Both the position numbers and the translations under genes were made by a program. From Actinocatenispora sp963815125 (GTDB taxonomy: Bacteria; Actinomycetota; Actinomycetes; Mycobacteriales; Micromonosporaceae), in the NCBI GenBank assembly GCA_963815125.1, contig CAWFFM010000001.1, positions 744,001 to 808,000 of the forward strand: a stretch of 64,000 nt of DNA, read 5' to 3'. The notes below the pieces were generated by a model. That model searched no databases, had not been told where the DNA came from, and saw only the letters and a program-made list of their open reading frames with translations. Of this stretch, positions 26,068 through 33,930 are shown one piece after another; positions within the stretch are counted from its first letter, which is position 1, and each line of letters begins with the position of its first letter.

Positions 26068-28038
26068 ACGCCGCGAGCTCAGATAGTCGCTGACCACTGC
26101 GGCGCCCAGCCCCGCGACGTCCGGTGCGATCACCCGCCCGCCGGTACGTCGCGCCGCCAGGTCCAGGAACGCCCGCAGCCGCGGATCCTCACCGAGCATG
26201 AACACGGTCACCGCGGTACCCAGCCGGGCCAGATGGTCCAACTCGGCCAGTGTCACCCGCAGCGTCTCCTGCTGCGGCGGATAGCTGAACAGCGGCGTAC
26301 CGTCCTGCGTCAGCCTCGCGGTCGGTTCACCGTCGGTGACGATCAGCAGCACCGGCTGCGCGTCGGGGTTGCGCCGCAGGTGCCGACCGGCCAGCAGCAG
26401 CGCGTGATGCAGGTTGGTGCCCTGCTCGTACGTCCCGTCCAGGCCGACCAACTCCTCCGCCGACATCGACCGGGCCTGTCGGCCGAACGTGATCAGTTCC
26501 AGCGCGTCGGTCCGGAACCGGGTACGCACCAGCTGGTGCAGGGCCAGGGCGGTGCGTTTCATCGGCACCCAGCGGCCGTCCTGGACCATCGACCACGACG
26601 TGTCCACGCACAACGCCACGGCGGCCCGGGACCGCTGCTCGGTCTCGACGACGGCCACGTCACCGATGTCGAACCCCACCGCGGCGGCGGGCCCGGCGGA
26701 GGGGTCCGCCGCCCGGCGCAGTACCGCGTTGGTCAACGTACGGGGTACGTCCCACGGTTCGGTGTCGCCGAACCGCCATGGCCTGCTCGCCCCGGTCGGC
26801 TCACCCGCCGAGCCCGCCCTCCGGGTCTCCCGCTGCCCCTGCCGGGTGCTCAGCTGCTCGGTGACGTCGCGCAGCGCGGTCTCGCCCAGCCGGCGCAGTG
26901 CCCGCGGGGACAGCCGCAGCGCTCCGTCCGGCGCCCGGTCGAACAACCCGTCGGCCTCCAGTTGGCGTTCCAGCTCCGCCAGTCGACGCGCGTCGGCCAC
27001 CGAGCGGGCGCCGAGCTGGCGTTCCAGCGCAGCCAGATCGATGTCCTCCAGCCGGGCACCGGGGTAGGCCTGGGAGAGCTGCTCGGCGAGGGCGTCGAGC
27101 TCGGCGATCTCGCTCAACGCCTCGCCGGCCGCGCCCAGACCCAGTGGCTGCGACCCGTGGAACGACTCCCCACCGGACCAGTCGGCGTCCGGGCGCAACT
27201 GCTGCAGCAGGTCGTCGAGTTGTGCCAGTGAGTTGGCCAGGCGCGGGTCGCCGAAGGCCTGCCGGGACAGCTCGGCCAGTTCGGCGCGTTGCTCGGCGGT
27301 CAGCGAATTGAGCAGCCGGGCCGCGGCCGCGGAACGCTCGGCGAGCAGATCCACCAGCTCGTCCACCGACCGGGGCTGCTCCGGGAAGAACTCGCCGTGG
27401 CGCCGCATGAACTCGGTGAACCGTTCGTCCACGTCGGTGGCCTGCCGGGCGCGGGCCGCCAGCAGGTCGTTGAGGTCGGTGATCATCCGCTGTACCCGGG
27501 CCACCTCGCGCGGGCTCACCTGCCGCATCGCCGCGCGCATCCCGGCGAACCGCTGGTCCAGCAGTTCGCTGCCGAGCAGTCGCTGGATCTCCCGGTATGC
27601 CCGGGAACCCGCCGCACTGCGCCAGTCGTAGCTGGCCAGTTCGCGTACCGCGCCGGCCGGATCGGTGGGCAGCGCGTCCAACTGCATCTCCCGGAACCGG
27701 GCGTCGTCGCTGCGTTCGGCGGCCAGTGCGGCTCGCTCGGCGTCCAGCGCCCCGGTCAGCAGTTCGTGGATCTGTTCGAGGGTGCCGTCCAGGCGGTAGC
27801 GGCTGCGCAGCTCGGTGCGCCGACGCCAGATCCTGCGGGCCAGTTCGTCGAGCCCCGGCCGACCACCCAGACCACGACGGAGCAGCTCGCGTAGCGCGGA
27901 CTGCGGTGAGGCACCGGCCAGTACGTCCTCACCGATCTCGTCGAGGACCTCACGCGGATCGAACGGTGGCTCCAGCGGGTCCGGGCCGCCCCGCCACCGC
28001 CCGTACCGGAACCGCCGGGGCGACTGGCCTGAGTTCAT
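26056..28038 (-). CDS. VWA-domain protein partnered with a MoxR-type ATPase
   Basis: A 660-residue protein with a long, helical, Arg/Glu/Leu-rich N-terminal two thirds and a C-terminal von Willebrand factor A domain. The metal-ion-dependent adhesion site is D479-T-S481-W-S483 (DxSxS). Later MIDAS contacts include the threonine in YEQGTNL and the aspartate of LIVTDGEP. The ATG overlaps the stop of the upstream AAA+ gene by four bases, so the two proteins are made together. MoxR/VWA pairs act as chaperone-like metal-insertion or assembly machines, and magnesium chelatase has the same logic. Which client is served here is not visible. No transmembrane segment is present. Confidence 0.88.
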   Translation of the reverse strand: MNSGQSPRRFRYGRWRGGPDPLEPPFDPREVLDEIGEDVLAGASPQSALRELLRRGLGGRPGLDELARRIWRRRTELRSRYRLDGTLEQIHELLTGALDAERAALAAERSDDARFREMQLDALPTDPAGAVRELASYDWRSAAGSRAYREIQRLLGSELLDQRFAGMRAAMRQVSPREVARVQRMITDLNDLLAARARQATDVDERFTEFMRRHGEFFPEQPRSVDELVDLLAERSAAAARLLNSLTAEQRAELAELSRQAFGDPRLANSLAQLDDLLQQLRPDADWSGGESFHGSQPLGLGAAGEALSEIAELDALAEQLSQAYPGARLEDIDLAALERQLGARSVADARRLAELERQLEADGLFDRAPDGALRLSPRALRRLGETALRDVTEQLSTRQGQRETRRAGSAGEPTGASRPWRFGDTEPWDVPRTLTNAVLRRAADPSAGPAAAVGFDIGDVAVVETEQRSRAAVALCVDTSWSMVQDGRWVPMKRTALALHQLVRTRFRTDALELITFGRQARSMSAEELVGLDGTYEQGTNLHHALLLAGRHLRRNPDAQPVLLIVTDGEPTARLTQDGTPLFSYPPQQETLRVTLAELDHLARLGTAVTVFMLGEDPRLRAFLDLAARRTGGRVIAPDVAGLGAAVVSDYLSSRRRRG

Positions 28039-29453
28039 GACCCGTACACCACCGTGTCCGGGTCCTCCTCGGTCGCTTCCTTGGCAAGTCTGCGGGTCAG
28101 GTGCAACTGTTCCAGGGCCAGTTCGACGGCGGCGGCACGCTGGCCGGCGTCGGCGGCACGCATCCCGCAGCGGGCGGTCAGCTCATCGAGCACCGGCAGG
28201 CCCGGCAGCGCCCCGAGTACGGCACCGGCGGGTACCCGGTCGCCGGTCAGTACCTGATGACCGTCGGAGACGGCCTCGGCCAACGGCGCCAGATCGACCC
28301 CGGCGAGCCGCGCCCGCCCGGTCTCGGCCACCGACCGGCGCAGCAGGTACTGCAGGATCTCGTCCTCGCGGCCCTCCTCGCCGGGTTCGAACTCCAGCTT
28401 CCCGCGCAGTACGCCGGGCACCGTGGCCAGGTCGACCGGTCGGGCCACCGCGGGATCCTCGCCGGTCAGCGCCGCCCGGCGCAGAGCCGCGGCGGCGAGC
28501 GTCTCGGCGGCCGCGATGGCGAACCGGGCGGACACCCCGGAGCGCTGGTCGATCGCGGAGGAGTCGCGCAGGTGGTGACTGAGCCGGGCCAGTACCTCCA
28601 GCAGCACTTCGGGCACCTCGGCGGCCAGGTCCGCCTCCTGGCGCACCATGGCGATCTCATCGGCCAGCTCACGCGGATAGTGGGTACGGATCTCCGCCCC
28701 GAACCGGTCCTTGAGCGGGGTGATGATCCGACCCCGGTTGGTGTAGTCGTCCGGATTGGCGCTGCCGACCAGCAGCACGTCCAGCGGCAGCCGCAGCGTG
28801 TAGCCACGGATCTGGATGTCGCGCTCCTCCATCACGTTGAGCAGCGACACCTGGATGCGTTCGGCCAGGTCGGGCAGTTCGTTGACGGCCACGATGCCCC
28901 GGTGCGCGCGAGGTACCAGGCCGTAGTGGATGGTCTCCGGGTCACCGAGGCTGCGGCCCTGCGCGACCTTCACCGGGTCCACGTCGCCGACCAGGTCGGC
29001 CACACTGGTGTCGGGGGTGGCCAGTTTCTCGGTGTAGCGCAGCGACCGGTGCCGCCAGGCCACCGGCAGTTTGTCGCCGAGCTCGGAGGCCCGTCGCAGC
29101 GACGCCGGGGTGATCGGATGGTACGGGTGTTCGCCCAGCTCAGCGCCGTCGATGACGGGAACCCACTCGTCCAGCAGGCCGACCAGGCTGCGCAGCAGCC
29201 GGGTCTTGCCCTGGCCGCGTTCGCCGAGCAGTACGACGTCGTGGCCGGCCAGCAGCGCCCGCTCCAACTGGGGGAGTACCGAGCCGGCGAACCCTACGAT
29301 TCCCGGCCAGGGGTCGGTGCCGTCGCGCAGCGCGGTGAGCAGGTTGTCGCGCAGTTCGCTACGGACGGAGCGGGCGGTATGGCCACTGGACCGCAACTCA
29401 CCCACGGTGCGGGGCAGCCCGGTCGGTGCGGAGGGTGTCGTCACCTGCTCCAC
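28035..29453 (-). CDS. MoxR / magnesium-chelatase-type AAA+ ATPase
   Basis: A 472-residue AAA+ ATPase. The Walker A motif is GERGQGKTR with K83, the Walker B region is GIVAVNELPDLAERIQ, and the sensor 1 asparagine lies in LLVGSANPDDYTNRG. The inserted segment IQIRGYTLRLPLDVL matches the ChlI/BchI-like magnesium-chelatase group more than classical MoxR. It precedes the VWA gene in a two-gene operon with ATGA overlap and should power it. No cobalamin or chlorophyll genes are nearby, so it is probably not a true chelatase subunit. Start ATG at 29453. Confidence 0.88.
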   Translation of the reverse strand: MEQVTTPSAPTGLPRTVGELRSSGHTARSVRSELRDNLLTALRDGTDPWPGIVGFAGSVLPQLERALLAGHDVVLLGERGQGKTRLLRSLVGLLDEWVPVIDGAELGEHPYHPITPASLRRASELGDKLPVAWRHRSLRYTEKLATPDTSVADLVGDVDPVKVAQGRSLGDPETIHYGLVPRAHRGIVAVNELPDLAERIQVSLLNVMEERDIQIRGYTLRLPLDVLLVGSANPDDYTNRGRIITPLKDRFGAEIRTHYPRELADEIAMVRQEADLAAEVPEVLLEVLARLSHHLRDSSAIDQRSGVSARFAIAAAETLAAAALRRAALTGEDPAVARPVDLATVPGVLRGKLEFEPGEEGREDEILQYLLRRSVAETGRARLAGVDLAPLAEAVSDGHQVLTGDRVPAGAVLGALPGLPVLDELTARCGMRAADAGQRAAAVELALEQLHLTRRLAKEATEEDPDTVVYGS

Positions 29454-29512
29454 GCTACGGCGCCACGGCCGCCCGTGGCCACGCCGATGTGTGACCGCGA
29501 AGTCGGAGCGGC

Positions 29513-30502
29513 TCAGTCCTGCTCGTCACGCAACTGTAGCCGGGCGGCTACGCCGCGACCTCTGCCCATGTGCGGTGTCCTGCTCGCCGGTCCGATCATG
29601 GCTGGCCGACGCCGGCGTAACGCGAGTTCACCGCGCTCGCTCAGATGCTGGGCGCGGCTGCTGGTCCACAGTCGGGCGAGCAGGAGGCCGGGCCGTCGTT
29701 CGGAATGGGCGGCGGTCTGGGGGAGTCGGGGCGCCCCGACGGCCTCCAGCGGCTGCCACCGGGTGGTCTGCTGCTGCCCGGTGCGTGTTCGCGGGCCCCA
29801 TGGCGGCAGCTGGATGGTGTCGAACGGGATGCGGTGCAGCGCCCGGCTCAGGACCAGACCCAGCGGTACCGAGGCGACCACGTCGGTGAGCCAGTGGTAG
29901 TCGATGTACACCATGGCGGTGGCCACGATGAACGGTGCGCCGATCCGTACCGACCAGTAGAGGAACCGGGGCAGGTAGGGGCCGATCAGCAGCAGCAGAG
30001 CCCCGTACCAGACGATCGCGTTGGCGGTGTGCCCGGACGGGTAGGCCATGCTGTACGGCCCGCTCGGGTGGGCGAACATCTCGATGGGTCCGTGGTGCGG
30101 GACCGCCCGGTTGCTCCACACCTTGATCGGACCGACCACGAGGTAGGTGAGCAGGAAGGCGGCGAACGGGACCAGTACCGGCCGGACCGTCTTGCGGCGC
30201 CAGGCGAGGAAGACCGAGATCAGCAGGGTGCCGTAGGTCAGTGGACCACCCTGGCCGAGGCAGCTGAGCGCGTACCCGATCCACCAGGTGAGCGCGTTGC
30301 GGTGGTTGTCGGACCATTGCAGCGCGGCGCTGTCCAGATCCAGCAGGCGGTTGTCGACCAACGCCAGGGTGATCGCGGCGAAGATCGCGAGCATGACCAG
30401 GTCGAACCACCACCCGGAGGGCCACACCCGTGGTGGGCGTGCCCCGTCATACGTGTGCGCGGCCGAGTTCTGTGGTCGCGGAAACCCCGTCGGCGGAATC
30501 AC
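29513..30502 (-). CDS. PAP2-superfamily membrane phosphatase
   Basis: A 329-residue membrane protein with about five or six helices. The PAP2 signature is present in three parts: KVWSNRAVP (KxxxxxxRP variant), PSGHTAN (PSGH) and HWLTDVVAS (the SRxxxxxHxxxD part, with D following HxxxD spacing). It should act on a lipid phosphate such as phosphatidate or undecaprenyl diphosphate. The C-terminal 90 residues are Arg/Pro-rich and likely cytosolic and disordered. The start is a GTG at 30502 with GGGAGG upstream. It is transcribed alone, away from the methyltransferase gene. Confidence 0.88.
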   Translation of the reverse strand: MIPPTGFPRPQNSAAHTYDGARPPRVWPSGWWFDLVMLAIFAAITLALVDNRLLDLDSAALQWSDNHRNALTWWIGYALSCLGQGGPLTYGTLLISVFLAWRRKTVRPVLVPFAAFLLTYLVVGPIKVWSNRAVPHHGPIEMFAHPSGPYSMAYPSGHTANAIVWYGALLLLIGPYLPRFLYWSVRIGAPFIVATAMVYIDYHWLTDVVASVPLGLVLSRALHRIPFDTIQLPPWGPRTRTGQQQTTRWQPLEAVGAPRLPQTAAHSERRPGLLLARLWTSSRAQHLSERGELALRRRRPAMIGPASRTPHMGRGRGVAARLQLRDEQD

Positions 30503-31102
30503 CAGCCGGTTGCCTCCCGTGTCGATGGACAGTGGCCGCGTCGGGCCGACACCGCGTCGTGTGTCGACGCCCCTTTCCTTGCTGGCCCTGTCCTGTCATG
30601 GCCGTACTGGCCCTAAGCAGGGTAGGACATGCTCTCAGAGCCGGCTCGCTGTGTGCCCACCGGCGGGGTGGATATCACAGCGTTGATTACTGTAAGTAAT
30701 CTATAACGGACGCGCCGTCCTGTCCGATGGTGGGCTGTGGCTTTCCGCCAATTGGTGCGGCGAACTGCCGTGAATGTTCGGTCGTCCGGACCGATCGATG
30801 GGTCCGATGCCAGGTTCGCGTGGTGTGGGCCGATCTTCCCATCGTTCTCAGCAGAAACTCAGCACATTCCCGGGCGGGACGCAGGCCGAGCAGGACGGAT
30901 CTGCACAGCCATTCCCGGAGTCTGCGAAGACATCGCCCGGGGCGCAGTTGTGCGGACCAGCCCGCACCCACCCGGTGCCTGCCCCGGCGATACCCGTGCC
31001 ATCGGTCGGTAGGCTTGCGACATTGATGTGTCCTGGTCCGGTACAGAGCCATATGGTCTCTGTCGTCGCTGGTCCGGGTCGAGGAACGGGCGGTGGAGAG
31101 CG
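30503..31102. other. 600-bp divergent non-coding region
   Basis: Separates the PAP2 gene (leftward) from the methyltransferase gene (rightward). Short open frames are present on both strands but none has a convincing ribosome site or composition. The only clear structure is the A/T-rich inverted repeat at 30685-30701, which stands out from the G/C-rich surroundings. Promoters for both neighbours probably lie here; I could not assign them. Confidence 0.6.
30685..30701. promoter_or_regulatory. Perfect inverted repeat, candidate operator
   Basis: GATTAC-TGTAA-GTAATC, a perfect 6-5-6 inverted repeat, followed by TATAA-like sequence. It is A/T-rich in a G/C-rich region and lies in the divergent gap upstream of both the PAP2 and methyltransferase genes. 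It has the form of a dimeric regulator site; the regulator is unknown. Confidence 0.45.
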
Positions 31103-31909
31103 ATGGATGAGCGATCCTGGGTGCCGGCGGGTGTGGACCCCGAGAAGGCGAACATCGCCCGTGTCTATGACTATCTCCTCGATGGTGGACACAATTTCGC
31201 CATAGACCGTCAACTCGCCGAACGTGGCCTGGAACTGTTGCCGAACCTTCGTGACGCGGCCCGTTTCAACCGGGCATTCCTCCGTCGGGCGGTCATGTAC
31301 TGCGTGGATGCAGGAATCCGACAGTTCCTGGACCTGGGATCGGGCGTACCTACGGCCGGAAACGTCCATGAGGTGGTGCAGGAGATCACCACCGACGGGC
31401 GGGTGGTGTATGTGGACAACGAGCCGATCGCGGTAACTCACGGTAAAGCGCTGCTGAACGGAAATCAGCAGGCCGAGGCCATCTTCGGTGATGTGCGCGA
31501 CCCACGGAGCATTCTCGACGACCCGGTCACCCGACGCCTGATCGATTTCGACGAACCGGTCGCGGTACTGATGGTGGCGGTGCTGCATTCCGTTGCCGAC
31601 GACGCCGATCCGGCAGGCATCGTGGCGCGGTTTCGTGAGGCGATGGTCCCCGGCAGCGTCCTGGTGCTCTCGCACGGCACGCCGGATCAGGGTTCGGACC
31701 GTCTCCGCCACTACATCGACCTGTACCGCAACAGCGACAGCCCGGTACACCAGCGCACCCACCGACAGGTCCGGGCGCTGTTCGACGGGTTCGACCTGCT
31801 GGAGCCGGGCCTGGTGTTCACCCCGGAGTGGCGGCCGGACCGGCCCGAGGACGTGCCCGCCGATCCGGAGCGCGGTTTCTGCTACGCCGGGGTCGGGGTC
31901 AGGCGCTAG
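31103..31909 (+). CDS. SAM-dependent methyltransferase of the PF04672 (DUF574) family
   Basis: A 268-residue protein of the actinobacterial S-adenosyl methyltransferase family. Recognisable segments are KANIARVYDYLLDGGHNFAIDR near the N-terminus, the SAM-binding loop QFLDLGSGVPTAGNVHE, and VVYVDNEPIAVTH, which places the acidic residue after strand 2. The family is abundant in actinomycetes; its substrates are not known. The ATG at 31103 has GGAG 6 bases upstream; a longer reading from 31028 is not supported. It stands alone and is convergent with the alpha/beta hydrolase. Confidence 0.9.
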   Translation: MDERSWVPAGVDPEKANIARVYDYLLDGGHNFAIDRQLAERGLELLPNLRDAARFNRAFLRRAVMYCVDAGIRQFLDLGSGVPTAGNVHEVVQEITTDGRVVYVDNEPIAVTHGKALLNGNQQAEAIFGDVRDPRSILDDPVTRRLIDFDEPVAVLMVAVLHSVADDADPAGIVARFREAMVPGSVLVLSHGTPDQGSDRLRHYIDLYRNSDSPVHQRTHRQVRALFDGFDLLEPGLVFTPEWRPDRPEDVPADPERGFCYAGVGVRR

Positions 31910-31937
31910 ACGTACCGGCATACCGGGTGTCGGGCCG

Positions 31938-32927
31938 TCACCCTGTTGCCAGGACGCTGTTCGCCGGCTCGCACCCATGTTCCGGCGGCAGGTACTCCAC
32001 CGGTGTGCAGTAGGGCAGGTCGGCGATCGGGCGGTCGGTGGCGAACCGGGTCACCAGGTCGGCGAAGGGTTCGATGCGTTCCATGTGCAGCAGGTGATCG
32101 GTCTGGCGGATGGTGGTGAACGCGGCGCCGGCCAGCGCTGCTGCCACCTCCCGCCCCATCGCCGGGGTGGTGAGGCTGTCGTACTCGCCGGTGAAGACGA
32201 GCGCGGGTACCCGCGGGACCGGTTCCGGCCGGTACCACTCCTGGCCGAGCAACCGCTCGTTGTGGTCGTACACCGCCATCGCCCTCTGTTGGGTCGTCTG
32301 CTGCATGAACTCGTGGTAGAGCATCCGTGACAGTGCCGCGTGCCGGGGTATCCGCGCGGCGCCGGGCGGGCTCATGAACCAGGTCACGAGCTGGCGTGCC
32401 GCCTCCTCGTACCGGCCCGCGTCCAGCATCCGTTGCAACTGCCGGATGGCGTTCAGGTACTCCGGGGGCAGTCGGGTGGTCATACCGACCAGGATCAGCC
32501 GGTGCACGGTAACGGGGTAGTGCTGGGCGAACCGCAGTGCGATCGCACCGCCGAAGCAGGCGCCGAGCAGGGTCACCGCCGGAAGTTCCAGCTCGTACAG
32601 CAGGTGCCGTACGGCGGCGGCGAGGAAGTCCATGCCGTACCGGGTGGGCAGTGGGTCTGCGTCGCCGTACCCGGGCAGGTCGACGGTGATCAGCGGCCCT
32701 GCCGGGGCGAGCAGCGACTCGTGCCGGACCCAGGAGAGCCGGTTCTGGGAGGATCCGCCCAGGATCAGCAGTGGTATCCGGCCAGGACGCTCCGCTCCGA
32801 CCACCCGGCAGACGAAGCGGAATCCGCCGAATGTCAGCTCCTGCTCGCTGACCGTCGGCGCTACGACCGCCGGTCGGGGTGGGTTCTGCGTACGGGTCGC
32901 GTCCCGTGTCGTGGTGTCGGTGGACAT
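31938..32927 (-). CDS. Alpha/beta hydrolase with a cysteine nucleophile
   Basis: A 329-residue alpha/beta-hydrolase-fold protein. The oxyanion region is LLILGGSSQNRLSW and the acid-histidine pair is probably D250 in GEYDS and H278 in TDHLLHM. The nucleophile elbow reads LLGACFGGAIALRF, so position 124 is cysteine in place of the usual serine. Cysteine nucleophiles are known in dienelactone hydrolases and in polyhydroxyalkanoate synthases, so an acyl-transfer rather than simple esterase role is possible. The ATG at 32927 has GGGAGGT upstream; a longer reading to 32972 is less likely. A helical cap lies between residues 150 and 230. Confidence 0.87.
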   Translation of the reverse strand: MSTDTTTRDATRTQNPPRPAVVAPTVSEQELTFGGFRFVCRVVGAERPGRIPLLILGGSSQNRLSWVRHESLLAPAGPLITVDLPGYGDADPLPTRYGMDFLAAAVRHLLYELELPAVTLLGACFGGAIALRFAQHYPVTVHRLILVGMTTRLPPEYLNAIRQLQRMLDAGRYEEAARQLVTWFMSPPGAARIPRHAALSRMLYHEFMQQTTQQRAMAVYDHNERLLGQEWYRPEPVPRVPALVFTGEYDSLTTPAMGREVAAALAGAAFTTIRQTDHLLHMERIEPFADLVTRFATDRPIADLPYCTPVEYLPPEHGCEPANSVLATG

Positions 32928-32992
32928 GCGGGCACCTCCCGGTGCGGTTGCCGATGGGCCTGAAGGGTCCATCGGTAACCAGGTATCACCGG

Positions 32993-33133
32993 TGACGATA
33001 TTTCACTCAAACGAGACGATGCGATGACTCCCAGTAGCATTTTTTGGGTGATTATAAAAGTTAAATCAATTTTGCCTTGAAAAATCTATACCTAACGGAA
33101 ATCACAACATAAGTTCGTTTTATTCATCATGTC
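32993..33133. other. AT-rich promoter island
   Basis: About 140 bases whose A/T content is far above the rest of the window, with runs such as ATTTTTT, TATAAAAGTTAAATCAATTTT and GAAAAATCTATACC. It lies between the divergent alpha/beta hydrolase and nuclease genes, so it probably holds promoters for one or both. TATACC around 33090 and TATAAA around 33054 are possible -10-like elements, but no paired -35 box could be assigned with confidence. The base composition also fits a regulated or foreign-derived control region. Confidence 0.5.
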
Positions 33134-33150
33134 CGAACTGGGGAGTTTCG

Positions 33151-33699
33151 ATGCGTCGCACCCTCTCGCACCGGTTGGCGTTGTCCGCCGCCGTCGTCCT
33201 GACCTCAGCGGTACTGCCAGCCGCCTGGAGCAGTGTCGCGTCCGCCGCTCAGCCGGCCGAAACCGTGACGGCCACCTGCTCCCAGTCCTACCTGCCGCTG
33301 CCGGACCCGTACTGCACGCCGGGGTCAAAAAACCCCGACGTCACCCAGAGCACCATCGACACGACCATCTGCGTGTCCGGATGGACCGGCACGGTCCGGC
33401 CGCCGACCTCCTACACCAACCCGCTGAAGGCACAGGGAATCATCGACTACGGCTACAGCGACACGAACATGTCCGACTACGAGGAGGACCACTTCCTGCC
33501 GTTGGAACTGGGTGGCGCGCCGCGTGACCCGCAGAACCTGTGGCCCGAACCGCACGGCGGTGACCAGAACGCGTACTCGAAGGACAGTGTCGAGAACGCG
33601 GTCAAGAAGGCCGTCTGCGCCGGTACGGTCACTCTCGCCGAGGGCCAGGACGCGATGCTGACCGACTGGACCACCGCCAGGCAGGTCCTGGGCATCTGA
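33151..33699 (+). CDS. Secreted HNH-like nuclease (small, beta-beta-alpha metal fold)
   Basis: A 182-residue secreted protein. The signal peptide (RLALSAAVVLTSAVLPAAW, cleavage likely after VASA) is followed by a mature domain of about 150 residues. The core segment YEEDHFLPLELGGAPRDPQNLWPEPHGG carries the D-H pair and downstream asparagine and histidine of an HNH/beta-beta-alpha-metal nuclease, and four cysteines may form disulfides. Similar small extracellular proteins are common in actinomycetes and are mostly annotated as hypothetical, so nuclease activity is inferred from the motif. The ATG at 33151 has GGGGAG about 6 bases upstream. A hairpin follows at 33712-33753. Confidence 0.75.
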   Translation: MRRTLSHRLALSAAVVLTSAVLPAAWSSVASAAQPAETVTATCSQSYLPLPDPYCTPGSKNPDVTQSTIDTTICVSGWTGTVRPPTSYTNPLKAQGIIDYGYSDTNMSDYEEDHFLPLELGGAPRDPQNLWPEPHGGDQNAYSKDSVENAVKKAVCAGTVTLAEGQDAMLTDWTTARQVLGI

Positions 33700-33711
33700 G
33701 CTGTTCCATCG

Positions 33712-33753
33712 CCGGCCGTCGGGCCATGGTGTACGCCATGGCACGACGGCCGG
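33712..33753. terminator. Long terminator-like hairpin
   Basis: A two-part stem: 9 bp (CCGGCCGTC pairing with GACGGCCGG), an internal loop, then 6 bp (CCATGG pairing with CCATGG) closed by a 6-base loop. It lies just downstream of the nuclease gene. There is no U-tract. Confidence 0.65.
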
Positions 33754-33840
33754 TCTGCTGTGCGGGGCCCAGGTCCCGCTGAGGTGTCGGCGATCGTGCC
33801 GTGAGCCGCGTCGGCCGGTCGTTTCGGTGGCGCCAGATGA

Positions 33841-33908
33841 TGTCAAGTCTTGACAGACCGCGTACGGACGCCAATGCTGTAACCGGTTACACGAACCGCT
33901 TGCAGCGG
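33841..33908 (+). promoter_or_regulatory. Promoter and LacI-type operators of the sugar-uptake operon
   Basis: Three inverted repeats are packed upstream of the LacI gene. TGTCAAG-T-CTTGACA (33841-33855) contains a TTGACA -35 box at 33850. A 17-base spacer leads to a weak -10, AATGCT (33873-33878). TGTAACCGGTTACA (33878-33891) is a perfect 14-bp palindrome with the central CG typical of LacI-family operators and overlaps the -10. CCGCT-TGC-AGCGG (33896-33908) lies just downstream. The layout implies that the LacI-type regulator blocks its own promoter. Confidence 0.7.
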
Positions 33909-33930
33909 CTTTGACCCAAATCCATGGGCG

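Noticed and set aside
28035..29453. Magnesium chelatase for chlorophyll or cobalamin
   Set aside because: The ATPase resembles ChlI, but no tetrapyrrole genes or large chelatase subunit are nearby.
31028..31102. 25-residue upstream extension of the PF04672 methyltransferase
   Set aside because: The ATG at 31103 has a proper GGAG site and matches where the conserved family sequence starts.
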